Shown: positions 1 through 11,289, counted from the first letter of the stretch. The stretch is DNA of 64,000 nucleotides from Rhipicephalus microplus (GCF_043290135.1 NC_134710.1:276850776-276914775), one strand, 5' to 3'. Notes: a model not told the origin generated them from the sequence alone. Numbers and translations: made by a program.

Positions 1-17
1 GCATGAATGTCAACTGC

Positions 18-97
<80 letters not shown>
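18..97. repeat. (AAT)n microsatellite
   Basis: About 27 uninterrupted AAT units lie directly against the 3' end of a minus-oriented SINE. It probably grew from the A/T-rich tail of that SINE. Confidence 0.95.
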
Positions 98-99
<2 letters not shown>

Positions 100-301
100 T
101 GTGGGGTTTTACGTCCCAAAGCCACGATATGGTTATGAAGGACAACGTAGGGGTGGGCTCCGGAGATTTTGACCATCCGGTGCTCTTAAGCGTGCACGGT
201 ACACGAGCATCTGCCATTTCACCTCCTTCGAAATGTGGCCGGATTTGAACCCACGACCTTTGGGTGAGCAGCCAAGCACCCTAGCCACTGATCCACAGAG
301 G
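98..301 (-). mobile_element. tRNA-derived SINE (Ruka-like), near full length
   Basis: Read on the minus strand it has a tRNA-like head (B-box-like GGTTCAAATCC), the conserved mid-body and the 3' end ending in the complement of a TATGTGGGG-type terminus. It is diverged from the younger copies in this window, and its tail is an (AAT)n tract instead of the usual TCAA-type tail. Confidence 0.85.
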
Positions 302-756
302 CGAACAATGTCGATTGCAGCGATTAGCTCCGCACTGTATCAGAGGCAGGGTGATAGTGCTTCAGAAGAATATTTGCGAAGGCCTATATTTACATTACAG
401 TGATGAGCCACCTGCAGACATGATGTTAGTAAGAAAGTCGTGCTAGAATATGAAGATGGGGAAAGCGGAGATTCTTTCTTTTAAATGAAAGCGTATTTAA
501 ATAAAAGTTTACTCTCAATATGTGGCCTTGATTGGGTTTTCTTTCTGCTGGCCACAACACAATAAACTAAATAGTGCACGGTTTTGCGTATGCAAACTTT
601 AAGCAAAACTATGAAAATATTCACACAGCACACACTGCCTAGACTAGATGGTGTTGACACAGCATAAATGCTAACGATTTGTTATCGAAATGTGACAACT
701 GGGAAGGAAGGAGCTTCCTGTTAAACACACAAGTCTTCAAAACTTAGCTTGTCCTC

Positions 757-758
<2 letters not shown>
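302..758. other. No recognised feature
   Basis: AT-leaning sequence without a supported open frame, RNA gene or repeat that I can recognise. Confidence 0.5.

Positions 759-820
<62 letters not shown>
759..820. repeat. (TA)n microsatellite
   Basis: About 30 uninterrupted TA units. Confidence 0.95.
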
Positions 821-824
<4 letters not shown>

Positions 825-1514
825 TTACTTACTGACATTTCTGTTGTATGTTCGCGGTGCACTTATAACCAGGCGCGAAATAACAACAAATGCATCGGTT
901 ACTATAAAGGAAATTGTTGTATCATTAAAATGTTATTTTTTTCTTCTATAGACGTGTTAGGACGTACATAAAGAGTGGCAATTACGGTGAGGGCTTACTT
1001 TCCGTAGACTTCTCTGGCTCACCGCGACTTTTTCGCATAAATGCATGAGAACGAAAGAGGAAACTCTTCGCCGTGGCCTTCTTTTTTCTTTCATTCTTTT
1101 TTGTTTGTCCTTGTTTCTGTTGAACAGGACAAAATGTTGCAATTTATCAGTAAGTATTTCACAAGTAACACTTAGTCTTATATAAACTCGCTTCCAGCAA
1201 GACAACCAAAGAAAGTCGTGTTATCTGCAGCGGCTTTCCAATAAACATTTCCTTTCGTAATATTCCCCGAAAAGGGAGAACGAGGTGAACTCAAAGGACC
1301 GAGGTGCCGTAATGCTTTTTTATTTATATTTGTAGCGAATGAACACAAATGATTGGGCACACCTTCATTTTGAAAACTCTCGCCGCAGTCAAAACAAATT
1401 CATCGAAATAACCGATGAATCGTGGCCGCGCGGCGCCAGAGTGCGTTTAGTGGAGCCATAATGATCAACCTGCGAGAGTTTTCAAGTTCAAAAGTTTTCT
1501 TTTAGCCATGCGAT
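821..1514. other. No recognised feature
   Basis: Contains only short open frames with no recognisable domain. Confidence 0.5.
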
Positions 1515-1536
1515 TCGAATTTTCATTATTTTTTTA

Positions 1537-1666
1537 TTGTAGGCCCGTGTACTCAGATTTGGGTGCACGTTAAAAAACCCCAGGTGGTCAAAATTTCCGG
1601 AGCCCTCCACTACGGCGTCTCTCATATTCAAATAGTGGTTTTGGGACGTTAAACCCCACAAATCAA
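1537..1666 (+). mobile_element. 5'-truncated SINE with 22-bp target duplication
   Basis: Only the 3' part of the SINE is present (no tRNA head), starting at the AGGCCCGTG segment and ending in AATCAA. It is flanked by a perfect 22-bp direct repeat at 1515-1536 and 1667-1688, which is the hallmark of LINE-type target-primed insertion. Confidence 0.93.
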
Positions 1667-2869
1667 TCGAATTTTCATTATTTTTTTAATTTCAGTATGC
1701 TTTTCTTTCTCACAAAAAAAAAAAAGCGGCGCAGAAGCAATTCTGGAAATTGCGTCATTACACGCACCTTTTATTACCGCGTATAGCTTATCGCTGCATC
1801 GCGAACTTTTGCTTTCCTCGCGAACTTTCTTGGCGTTTGGCACGTGATGCGCAACATAAGTGACCTTGATGACAGCGCCAACATTTTATTTCGTAAAAGA
1901 ATTGTCCGACAAAAAATGTCCCGCTCAAGCACGACGGAGAGCTTTGACGCATGTGTCTTAACGCGCGTGCCCGGCGTGAGTGTCTCAGATTGTTTAATAC
2001 CACGCACTGCGTGATATAAATTCACGGGTCCTGCGTGACAGTGTCAAATTCTTTGAAATATGGCATTCATGAAAAGTAACAGCTTACTGATCGAGAATCG
2101 TAATAGCCACGTGCGCAAAATGTTAGCAATCGTCACATTTTCAGTTATTCATTAGCAAAACTGACCCTTTTTCTTTACATTTATTCAGCTGAAGTGGTAT
2201 GCTAAATGTTGTACATGAGTCAGAGTAGCCAGTACTAAGCGCATATTGCTGGTGCCGTCACAGCGATTAGCAGCAGTGCACATAAAGTAACAGGAATTAC
2301 CACCAGAACTGTGATTCTGTAAAGGAAGTGTCTGCTGCAGTTAATTATTTATTTCCTTACTCATTTGTCTGATCGCTTATTTTTTTTTATGTGATGTTCA
2401 CCAGTAAAGAGAATATGAATAGAAAGACTCCCATTTACCCCTATCCTCCACAGCAGCCCATGTATAACAGAAGATTTTACCCGTTTACCTCTTGAACATC
2501 TCCTACATATGAGAAAAACTGTAGCCGCCCCCGAGGCAGCGCTCTTAAAAGTACCTGTTCTGTTCTTTTTTTTTTCGTTATCTGCTTGAAGTTATTTTTG
2601 CTGTCTGTTTAACAAGGCTACTATAAAAAAATAACGCCTGTCTCCTTGTCTATGCTAGTCGCTTGTTTCGTGCGGAGCCAAGTGAAATTCGCGGTCGTTG
2701 CGCCATCTGTCTACGGCATGGCGAATCGGGGACAAAAGACCGCCTCTCTCGTTGAAGGCAGATTCATGCGGTTCTCATTCTTGCGTTTTTATTATGTATC
2801 TGTCTGTCTGTGTATGCGCACTGAATCGGCAACTATCTGCGACGTCCTGACGACTCGTTTAGAAAACGT

Positions 2870-2890
2870 GGGGGGGGGGGGGGGGGGGGG
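2870..2890. repeat. Poly-G run of 21
   Basis: Homopolymer of 21 G. It could form G-quadruplex structure and is also a place where length may be mis-assembled. Confidence 0.9.
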
Positions 2891-3227
2891 ACGTTAGAGA
2901 GTTCATCCCCCTGTTATACGCCACATATCAATCAAATCCATCCAGTACAACAAAGCAGGTCTCAGACCCAGGCCAGATTCCTAGTTTTCCTACATGTATA
3001 CTGTGAGCACCACTACAAGGAATACCACTGCAGTTATTTTGCCTGTTTCCCCTGGCCCCTGCCCCCACTCATTCCGGCTATATTCCAATGACTATAAACT
3101 ATATGGTCCCTGCGGCCTAAAAACAGTAAATTGACCGTCGGGACCCTATATGTCACGATTGCCTTCCTCTCCTTGGCTTGTGCATCCTACAGTCTAAAAG
3201 GCTTGAAATTCCCGCTGAACCAACTTC

Positions 3228-3258
3228 GATCATTCGAAATTAATAATTTCGAATGATC
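3228..3258. repeat. 31-bp near-perfect palindrome
   Basis: GATCATTCGAAATTA is followed at once by its reverse complement around a 1-base centre. No function is assigned. Confidence 0.85.
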
Positions 3259-3915
3259 CACACGTTCTCGACCCTAACAAAGCATTGCACCTAATGTCAA
3301 AAGAATAAAAGCTGCTCATGCATGAGAAACATCACTTTCAGTCCCTCTCCTAGCTGTAATCAATTGCATGCGCTCTCCTCCTCGTCGTCTCACTCAATTG
3401 TTGTGCAACAACAGGGCATACTTCACACCCAGTGTCCTGCGCCGCGCCTGCAGTAGCGCTTAGCCGTAACGCGCGAATTCCTAGTTTCAGTAATCTCCCG
3501 GCACTTTTAAACACGTGACCTTCTATGGCAACGTGTAATGTTCACGTGACTCTGTATACAAGTGCACACTGTGCTGGAATGGTCTTCTGGTGACGCCCAA
3601 ACGAAAAGCGATTGGCCAGGGGATGGCTGACGAGTCCAGCAAAGAAAGCGCTCGTCTGCTTTCGTTATCAGTGAGATTGGGTGAGTTGAGTGACGCTTGT
3701 AGAACAGCTGATACTGCTTGTCACAACATAGCTACACGCAGTTATTATTAGTGCAATATCTATAGGACAGCGCATTAGTGCAAGTGATTTTGACTAGAAT
3801 AAGTGCGAACTTTTCAACCCTGTGAAATATTAGTATAGCTCTCAATGTGCCGCTCAATCTCCACCTCATTCGACCTATTAGGGATCTACTGCGACGCCAT
3901 TTCGAAATTTTCTAG

Positions 3916-4087
3916 ATATGTGTGGTTTAACGTCGCGAAACCATCATCAATGATTATGAGAGATGCCGTACAGTGGAGGGCTCCGGAAATTCAGACCACC
4001 TGGGGTTCTTTAACGTGCACCCGAATCTGAGCACATGGGCCTTCAACATTTTCGCCTCCATCGAAAATGCAGCCGCCGGAGCCGGCG
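3916..4087 (-). mobile_element. SINE, diverged, tRNA head mostly missing
   Basis: On the minus strand it has the SINE 3' end, the GGAGGGCTCCGGAAATT segment and the upstream body, and it stops in the GCAGCCGCCGGAGCCGG part just inside the head. It carries several substitutions, so it is an older copy. Confidence 0.85.
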
Positions 4088-4514
4088 ACACTTCAGTACT
4101 TAAACTGTACTTAAAACAGAGTTACCGAGCGCAACCGTGTGCTTGGGTTTAACAGCGCATTAAGAAACTCAGACGTTCAAAATTAATTCACATGGCATGC
4201 CTTACATATAATGATGTATTATTTCACTAAAAATCTCATCTGTATTACGTTGTCTTGAGTATTTGTGTGGAATTGTTAGTGACCGGTGGAAGGCAGCGGC
4301 CATTTTTGTCTTAAAAAAACATGCTTCTCCCATTAACCAGACATTTATTGTTGCACTGCCATGCACATGATCTATCAACGAAAGCTTTCTGCTGAACTCT
4401 TATACAATGTTTTTATACTTTTACTGGTGCAATAACATGTGCTTATATGTGGTAAACGCAGTGTAGCGCAAAGCGCTGACGGCCACTAAGCTTTCCTCAC
4501 TAGACTTATCGACT

Positions 4515-4538
4515 TGTTAAACCCCACATATCAATCAA
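4515..4538 (+). mobile_element. Ultra-short 24-bp SINE insertion
   Basis: The only SINE sequence present is the last 24 bases (gttaaaccccacatat plus the tcaatcaa tail). It sits between two perfect 18-bp direct repeats (tcactagacttatcgact) at 4497-4514 and 4539-4556. This is best read as an extreme 5' truncation during target-primed reverse transcription. Confidence 0.9.
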
Positions 4539-4556
4539 TCACTAGACTTATCGACT

Positions 4557-4984
4557 GTCCCTCAGCTTGTAGTGAACCGAATGAGAAAAAATGCATTAGC
4601 GTATAAGGTACGAACGGTGGTAATCGCACAGATATGCGGGCTTTCTGCGAGCTTTTTCCTCTCTTTTGCTCTTGTTGTGTGCAGATGGAAAAAAGCAAAT
4701 GAACCGTTCAGTCACGCTACAGCTGTGCGTAGCAGGTGGAACACAAGCTAATCACGTACAAACAACACGACAAAGGTGTGATTTAGTGCGAACACGCTAA
4801 GACAGTCACCCAGGGCGAGCATCCCTTTGAAAGGCAGAATGCACTTTACTCGCGGGCAATGATAACGTTACATAGGCTTCGTACACCGATTTGGCATATA
4901 GAAGCGTAGATATCACCAGTTAACTGTGGTCAACGCCTTTTATTCCACTCACAACGAGACGCCGCTGCGTGTATTTGTTGTATA
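4557..4984. other. No recognised feature
   Basis: No supported coding region or repeat. Confidence 0.5.
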
Positions 4985-4992
4985 CGCGCCAT

Positions 4993-5857
4993 CATAGAGT
5001 TTCTCACAAATACCTATAGTGAGAAAAGTGGCGCCACCATCTACTCCAATTTCTTAAGGGGCGATGTTGGAGCGCTGGGAAGGATGGTATATGTTTCTGC
5101 GAGGCTTGTGTTGGCGGGTGTTGAGCGAGGCTTCGGCTTAAAAGCAATGCGACTGCGTAAATAAAGCTTGTCTAAAAGAAATCGTTTATAAGCGGATCTC
5201 ATTGACGCATATTATATTATAAAATAAAAGTCCAGCCCCGCCACTGTGGTCTAGTGGCTAAGGTACTCGGCTGCTAACCCGCAGGGCGCGGGTTCGAATC
5301 CCGGCTGCGGCGGCTGCATTTCCGATGGAGGCGGAAATGTTGTAGGCCCGTGTGCTCAGATTTGGGTGCACGTTAAAGAACCCCAGGTGGTCTAAATTTC
5401 CGGAGCCCTCCACTACGGCGTCTCTCATAATCATATGGTGGTTTTGGGACGTTAAACCCCACATATCAATCAATCAATTAAAATAAAAGTCCACTCACCT
5501 TGACGGCACAACCAAACAGTGAAAGAAAGAAACAGGTGACATAAACGTGGCGAAAAGAACGCTCACTTTGTCGTCTGCCTGCCAAGTTTAGTGGCTGTTT
5601 GTTACTTCTTACGCTTCGTAAAATTCAACATCAGCGTAGGAGGTTCTAGAGTTAAATACAACACGTTTATGTGCATGACAAAAATAAACAGCTTATTACG
5701 TACTCTTTTAGTAAGAAATCAATCATTTTAATGTAAAGTCAGATGCGGCTTTGAGGTATACATATCCGAGTCAAGTTCGAAGCTCACGTATCCCATCATT
5801 CCCTTGCATCCAGCACTAGCACCAGATTTCATAGGTATGATTGTGGGAAACTCTATG
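4993..5857. mobile_element. TIR DNA element (hAT/P-like), non-autonomous, with nested SINE
   Basis: It starts CATAGAGTTTCTCACAA and ends with the inverted form (GGGAAACTCTATG), followed further in by a partly matching subterminal segment. The 8-bp flanks are cgcgccat (4985-4992) and cgcgccga (5858-5865), an imperfect 8-bp target duplication of the size made by hAT or P elements. No transposase is visible, so it is non-autonomous. Without the SINE at 5235-5478 and one copy of its target duplication it would be about 606 bp. The same termini occur at 41729-42179. Confidence 0.7.
5235..5478 (+). mobile_element. Full-length tRNA-derived SINE
   Basis: It has a Pol III type 2 internal promoter: A-box-like TGGTCTAGTGG at 5247-5257 and a perfect B box GGTTCGAATCC at 5291-5301. 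The body and TCAATCAAT tail follow. A perfect 15-bp target duplication (taaaataaaagtcca) lies at 5220-5234 and 5479-5493. It is nested inside the TIR element. Confidence 0.96.
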
Positions 5858-5880
5858 CGCGCCGATGACCACCTAACCGA

Positions 5881-6260
5881 AAAAATTGGCCCCGTATCTG
5901 CATGTTTCACAGCAAATGTCGTCGAAAGACGATAGTCCTGCATGTGAAGAGAGTGAACAAAACGTTTATTTGATGTTCTGCGCGAGAAAAATGATAAATT
6001 GTATTCTGGAAGCGCTACGTTAGAGAGTCTCGATTCGTGCAGCGAAGGCGAATGAGCGCATCGAGGCACGTTTGACACGAGCGCAATCTGGCAGCTAGCT
6101 ATCTTCGAAAACGAAGGAAGGCGTACGCGCCCGCGAAAAAAGATGCACGCCTCGCCTGCCTCGGAGGCGATAAGGAGTAGAGCGCAAAGTGACGGGCAGG
6201 TGCCACCACCGTGTCGTCTTAGCAAAACGTTGGAAACATGTGTCTTTTTTAGCATCGCGT
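5881..6260. repeat. Probable interspersed repeat of unknown class
   Basis: Its first 26 bases are repeated exactly at 40162-40187. A minus-strand open frame of 175 codons covers it, but I recognise no domain. I recall similar sequence as a recurrent tick repeat, but that is memory, not a search. Confidence 0.4.
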
Positions 6261-6419
6261 TGCAGAGTCAGTGCATGCAGCGTGATAAACGCTACGATCC
6301 TTAGAATTATTTGTGTGTGCCTTCACTAGTATAAAGACACACATACAAAATATTGATGTGTTGTTATGCACTGCTTCATTTTTTTATGTTTGTGTGGGTG
6401 TGACGCAACCACATGTACT

Positions 6420-7447
6420 GTACTTCCGTATTCGAGGATCGGCCTGACGAATGTTTTGTATGCTAGCAGCTTTGTTGGCAAGGTTGTCACTTGAAGTGAT
6501 CTGCGAAGGAAAAATAAGTTTTACGTGGCAGATGAAGTAATGTTACTACTGTGATCGTCCCACCTTAAGTCGGATGTAATTGCTAAACCTAGGTAGTTAT
6601 GTTTGTGTACTCTGGTCAGAGCAGGGTCATTTATAGTATAGCAAAAGTTTGAAGGCTCCCTCTTCCTTGTTATTGTTATACAGGCTGATTGTTTACATTA
6701 ATTGTCATCTGCCAGTGTGAACACCATTCAGAAATAGCAGAAAGTGATTAGTTGTGTGAGTAGTGACCTTCGTCATTTCTATTTTCTCTATAAATTATAC
6801 AGTCATCCACTAATAACTTTATTTTTACAGTCTATATTGGTAGATGTGTTATTAATATACACGAGAAATAACAAGGCTCCGAGCACGGAACCTTGGGGCA
6901 CTCCTGACGTAACTGGTACAATATTTGATGCAGTATTTTCGAAGACAACAAGCTGAGACCTATTAGACAGAATATCACGCACCAAGCAACAGTTTCTCCG
7001 TCTTCATAATGCTTTTTTTAGCTTAGTGATTTGCTTGGGGTGACAAACGCTGTCAAACGCTCTTGAAAAATGAAGTAAAATTATTTTCGTTTGGCTATGA
7101 TTGTCAATATCTAGTGCAAGATTACGTATTACTTCAGTTAGCTGCATTGTTCGCATTAAAAGCCTACGAAAACCATCCTGGTTTAGTGAGAGCATGCTTT
7201 CGTTCCAAAAACAAAAATTGGTAAATGTTTTAAAACTATATTCTCGAGTTGTTTTCACACCTTGCTCGTTAAAGAAATCAGTCTGAAATCAAGTTCAATG
7301 GAATTATTTCCCGCCTTATCAATTGGAATAATTTTAGGTATTTTTCAATCCTCTGGTAGTATTGATGTTGAAAGCAATTTACGGAAAATACTGCCGAGAT
7401 ATCTGCTACACCATTCTACGTACCTTTTCAGAAATTCCTCGGGTATA
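6420..7447 (-). pseudogene. LINE reverse transcriptase core and C-terminal part, decayed
   Basis: The minus strand gives, in order: IPEEFLKRYVEWC (fingers) with a stop where a conserved Trp is expected, HFSRAFDSVCHP (motif A region), [19 protein letters not shown] (RT motif B), a VDDCIIY catalytic box in place of FADD, YLGLAITSDLRWDDH, and AYKTFVRPILEYGSTV, typical of CR1/jockey-group C-termini. At least four frame changes and several stops separate them. Only the template-copying domain of a non-LTR retrotransposon fits this motif order. It is continuous with 7711-8251 once the SINE at 7462 is removed. Confidence 0.85.
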
Positions 7448-7461
7448 CTATTTGGACCACA

Positions 7462-7696
7462 CGGCCCGCTGTGGTGGTCCAGTGGCTAAGGTACTCGGCT
7501 GCTGACCCGCAGGTCGCGCGATCGAATCCCGGTTGCGGCGGCTGCATGTCCAATGGAGGCGGAAATGCTGTATAGGCCCGTGTGCTCAGATTTGGGTGCA
7601 CGTTAAAGAACCCCAGGTGGTCGAAATTTCCGGAGCCTTCCACTACAGCGTCTCTCATAATCATATGGTGGTTTTGGGACGTTAAACCCCACATAT
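7462..7696 (+). mobile_element. Full-length SINE inside the LINE RT
   Basis: The tRNA-like head, body and ACATAT end are present. A 14-bp target duplication with one mismatch (ctatttggaccaca / ctatctggaccaca) lies at 7448-7461 and 7697-7710. It splits the LINE peptide between KKACGPD and the following SIPEEF segment. Confidence 0.94.
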
Positions 7697-7710
7697 CTAT
7701 CTGGACCACA

Positions 7711-8251
7711 AGCCTTTTTAGTATCTAGGGCAAGCAGAAGATTAGGAACGCCTATGTCTGTGGTAACGGGAGGGTCTATAGCACACACAGCGCGTGGAAC
7801 GAAGTCCAGCATGACGCCTTTATCTCTTGTGAAAACGAATTGAAAGAACTGGTTTTATCTGTTGGCTTTATCGGCTTTTTCAAGTGACAATAGTTGAGTT
7901 CTGAGCGTGTTTTTTCGGTGAAAGTGGATACAAACTCGTTGTGGATTACTTTTGAGAAGGCAAGAGAAAACAATGTTCAAATATTGGTGTTTTGCTTTCT
8001 TGGATTTTTGTTTAGAGGTTTTTACAGCAAGGCAAGTCTGGTAGTGTTATATGGGTTATATCCGGCAGCCTGGTTAACTCTCCGTAATTTTTTTAGTTGA
8101 CAATTTGAGTGTATTACTTCACTAAAAATCCATGAATTATTTTATAATGTCTCTTTTCAGTTTCACGGGAATCAAATTTGCTACACAGTGTGACACTGTC
8201 TTCAAAGCAAATCACACAGCATTTACATCAAAGAAAGGATCTGAGGCCAGT
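7711..8251 (-). pseudogene. LINE linker and RT N-terminus, decayed
   Basis: The minus strand reads LLLALDTKKACGPD, the conserved run just before the RT fingers in CR1/jockey-group LINEs. Upstream is FVSTFTEKTRSE, the usual post-endonuclease linker. Frameshifted and interrupted. Confidence 0.7.
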
Positions 8252-8382
8252 ATGTGCTCTGATTTGGGTGCACGTTAAAGAACCCCAGGTGGTCGAAATT
8301 TCCGAAGCCCCCCACTACGGCGTCCCTCAGACTCTCATAATCACATGGTGGTTGTGGGACGTTAAACCCTACATATCAATAA
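8252..8382 (+). mobile_element. 5'-truncated SINE inside the LINE
   Basis: The head is missing, and the body has a small duplication (CTCAGACTCTCAT) near 8325. A 13-bp imperfect target duplication (atctgaggccagt / atctgacaccagt) lies at 8239-8251 and 8383-8395. Confidence 0.9.
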
Positions 8383-8504
8383 ATCTGACACCAGTGCCAA
8401 AAACTCTTGGTATTCATGAGCTAGATAGGTTTGTATTTGGCCGTCATCAGATTTATCGAAATTTATTATTGTTTGGGCTGCCATTTGCTCTGATATTTTA
8501 TAAC

Positions 8505-8986
8505 CTATAGAGGTAAAATACACATCGGAATATTGTGATCGAATATTCTTTCTATTACCTCAACCTTCACCTGTTCTAAGATGAGGTTCATACTTAGTAA
8601 AATTAGGTCGAGTATACTCTGACAATCGCTTTGCTCTCTTGTGGGGCTTTCCATAGTTTGGCAAAGGCTAAAATTTAACGTTATGTCAAAAAGGGTTTCT
8701 GAAACCTTTGATGTGTACTGCATGGTATACCATTTACAGTCGGGAAGGTTAAATACACCCATGAGGATAACGCGGCAGCTTCGAGCATGTTGCTGCAAAT
8801 ACTCTTGTATCGCAATTATGTATTCATGTCCACATGCGGGACTTCTATAGATACAGTCAACGACTGTGCTTCTACCTTTTGTATTATTCTTACAAAAAAC
8901 TGCCTCAGCATTAGTTACTTCTGGAAGAATCACCAGTGCGATTGATTTCTTTATGGCTAAATAAGGGTACGCCTTCACCACGTGAT
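8505..8986 (-). pseudogene. LINE apurinic-type endonuclease domain, decayed
   Basis: A frame of about 158 codons has the exonuclease-endonuclease-phosphatase pattern of non-LTR elements: YRSPACG (usually YRPP), ILMGVFNLPDCKW (usually GDFNxPDxxW, so the catalytic Asp is now Val), SDCQSILDLIL and FDHNIP (usually SDHxP). The two altered catalytic boxes mean it could not cut DNA. It joins in frame to 9257-9337 if the SINE plus one target-duplication copy is taken out. Confidence 0.85.
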
Positions 8987-9000
8987 TGGTTGCCTTTCCG

Positions 9001-9242
9001 CGCCCCGCCGCGGTGGTCTAGTGGCTAAGGTACTCGGCTGCTGACCCGCAGGTCGCGGGTTCATATCCCGGCTGCGGCGGCTGCATTTCCGATGGAGGCG
9101 GAAATGTCGAGGCCCGTGTGCTCAGATTTGGGTGCACGTTAAAGAACCCCAGGTGGTCAAAATTTCCGGAGCCCTCCACTACGGCGTCTCTCATAATCAT
9201 ATGGTGGTTTTGGGACGTTAAACCCCACAAATCAATCAATCA
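9001..9242 (+). mobile_element. Full-length SINE inside the LINE endonuclease
   Basis: Complete head, body and AATCAATCA tail. The B box is altered (GGTTCATATCC). A perfect 14-bp target duplication (tggttgcctttccg) lies at 8987-9000 and 9243-9256. Confidence 0.96.
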
Positions 9243-9256
9243 TGGTTGCCTTTCCG

Positions 9257-9337
9257 AACGAGTACGTAGTTCGAGGGAGCCATGTCTCAGTCCCTGCTAC
9301 TATATCTGGTTTACGATCGAGCAAAGGGTTTTCAAGT
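9257..9337 (-). pseudogene. LINE endonuclease N-terminal piece
   Basis: The minus strand reads LLDRKPDIVAGTETWLP, the first catalytic block of CR1-group endonucleases (KPDIIxxTETWL, with the metal-binding Glu present). The piece is open and in phase with 8505-8986 after removal of the SINE. Confidence 0.85.
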
Positions 9338-9374
9338 TGTCGTAATCATCATCATCAGCAGCAGCAGCAGCAGC

Positions 9375-10133
9375 CTGACTACGTCCACTGCAGGACAAAG
9401 GCCTCTCCCATGTTCCGTCATTTAACTTGGTCCTGTGCTTGCTGCTGCCAATTTATACTCGCAAACTTATTAATCTCATCTGCCCACCTAACCTTCTGTC
9501 TCCCCCTAACCCCCTTGCCTTCTCCGGGAATCCATTTAGTTACCCTTAATGACCAGCGGTTACCCTGTCTACACGCTACATGCCCGGCCCATGTCAATTT
9601 CCTTTTCTTGATTTCAGCTATGATATCCTTAACCCCCGTTTGTTCCCTAATCCACTCTGCTCTCTTCTTGTCTCTTGACCAAGGTTACACCTACCATTTT
9701 TCTTTCCATTGCTCACTGCATCGTCGTCAATTTAAGCTGAACCCTCCTTGTAAGTCTCCGGGTTTCTGCTCCGTAGCTAAGTACTGGCAAAATGCAGCTG
9801 TTATAAACCCTCCTCTTGAGGGATAGTGGCAATCTACCTGTCATGATTTGAGAGAGCTTGCCAAATGTGCTCCAACCCATTCTTATTCTTCTAGTTACTT
9901 ATATCTCGTGGTTCGGCTCCGCGGTTATTAGCTGCCCTAAATAGACATAGTCTTTTACAACTTGAAGTGCACTATTACCTATCTCAGAGCACTGCTCTTT
10001 TCCGAGGTTGTTGTATACATTACTTTCGTTTTCTGCAGATTAATTTTAAAACCCAACTTTCTGCTTTCCTTGTCTAGATCATGAGTTGCAATTCGTCCCC
10101 TGAGTTACTCAGCAATGCAATGTGATCGGCGAA
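9375..10133 (-). pseudogene. RTE ORF2, C-terminal half
   Basis: Minus-strand fragments give LRFADHIALLS (catalytic FADD altered to FADH), DYVYLGQLIT, VYNSCILPVLSYGAET, AMERKMVGVTL, then WIREQTGVKDII and WAGHVACRQGNRW, and MGEAFVLQWT at the end. This is the standard C-terminal series of RTE-clade ORF2. Several frameshifts and stops are present. Confidence 0.85.
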
Positions 10134-10150
10134 GCGCAGGTTACTAAGGT

Positions 10151-10391
10151 TTGATTGATTGATATGTAGGGTTTAACGTCCCAAAACCACTATATGATTA
10201 TGAGAGACGCCGTAGTGGAGGGCTCCGGAAATTTAGACCACCTGGGGTTCTTTAACGTGCACCCAAATCTTAGCACACGGGCCTACAACATTTCCGCCTC
10301 CATCGGAAATGCAGCCGCCGCAGCCGGGATTCGAACCCGCGCCCTGCGGGTCAGCAGCCGAGTACCTTAGCCACTAGACCACCGCGGCGGG
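10151..10391 (-). mobile_element. Full-length SINE inside the RTE LINE
   Basis: Minus orientation with a TGATTGATTGATATG-type end on the left and an intact head on the right (B box on minus GGTTCGAATCC). A perfect 17-bp target duplication (gcgcaggttactaaggt) lies at 10134-10150 and 10392-10408. Confidence 0.96.
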
Positions 10392-10408
10392 GCGCAGGTT
10401 ACTAAGGT

Positions 10409-11060
10409 ACTCTCCATTAACTCTTATCCCTAACTGTTCCCATTCTAGGCTTCTGAAAACCTCCTGTAAGCACGCGGTAAATAGCATTGGGGAGTTTGAT
10501 TCCCCCTGCCTTACACCCTTCTTGATTGGTATTCTGTTCCTTTCTTTATGAAGCACTATGGTATAGCAGTTGATCCCCTGTAGATTTCTTTCAGGATGTT
10601 TATATATACTTCTTTGACGCCCTGATTCCACAGTGTCTGCATGATGGCTGATATTTCTACTGAATCAAACGTCGTCTCGTAATCTATGGAGGCTATGTAT
10701 AGTGGTTGGTTATATTCTGAGCATTTCTGTATTACCTGATTGATAGTATGAATGTGGTCGACTGTTGAGTAGCCTGTTCGAAATCCTGCTTGTTCCTTTG
10801 GTTGATTGAATTCTAATGTTTTCCTTACTCTGTTAGCAATTACCTTTGTAAATAGCTTGTATACTACAGAGAGCAAGCTGATCGGCCTGTAATTCTTCAA
10901 GTCCTTGTCATCTCATTTCTTATGTATTAAGATGATGTTAGCGTTCTTCCAAGACTCTGGTACTCTTCCCGTCAGGAGACACCTCGTAAACAGGGTGGCT
11001 AGTTTTTCTAACACTATCTGCCCTACATCTTTCAGCAAATCTGATGTTACCTGATGATCT
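10409..11060 (-). pseudogene. RTE ORF2, RT N-terminal half
   Basis: The minus strand gives TSDLLKDVGQIVLEKLA, VPESWKNANIILIHKK, a stop, NYRPISLLSVVYKLFTKVI, EQAGFRTGYSTVDHIH, IASIDYETTFDSVE (motif A) and KGVRQGESNSPMLFTA (motif B). Interrupted by one stop after the IHKK block and at least one frameshift. The continuation is at 9375-10133 beyond the SINE. Confidence 0.87.
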
Positions 11061-11289
11061 GATGAAGAGATGTTACCTGATGAGATATGATGAAGTTTTC
11101 AGGTGTCTGTACCTTATTCAGGATACTTCGCTCATTTATGTTTAGCAGTGTCATTTTTTCTTGCGCAGGTTCTGCCGAGTTTTTTTTGCGGCGTGCATCC
11201 TTTTTTCTTTATTCTACGCTCTCGTCTTTTTAGCTATTAAATGGAAAACATTTCTTAGCTATGTAGACGCCTACGACTATCTATCTATC

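Larger units (their letters stand above)
1689..3915. other. Long stretch without recognised genes
   Basis: Short open frames only. It holds a poly-G run and a small palindrome, listed separately. A CACATATCAATCAAAT string near 2923-2938 resembles a SINE 3' end but is too short to call. Confidence 0.4.
9338..11165 (-). mobile_element. RTE-type LINE, 5' truncated, decayed
   Basis: On the minus strand the order is RT, connection region, C-terminal WAGHV-type region, then a (GCT)n(GAT)n 3' tail at 9338-9374. The tail and the RT style are those of the RTE clade (BovB-like). It sits inside the endonuclease of the older CR1-type LINE and has a SINE at 10151-10391. The 5' limit near 11165 is approximate. 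Confidence 0.8.

Noticed and set aside
5235..5310. Apparent tRNA genes (perfect B boxes at many sites)
   Set aside because: All are heads of SINE copies with the same downstream body and target duplications; none is a free-standing tRNA.
5728..6255. 175-codon minus-strand frame
   Set aside because: No recognisable domain; it overlaps the end of a TIR element and probable repeat sequence.
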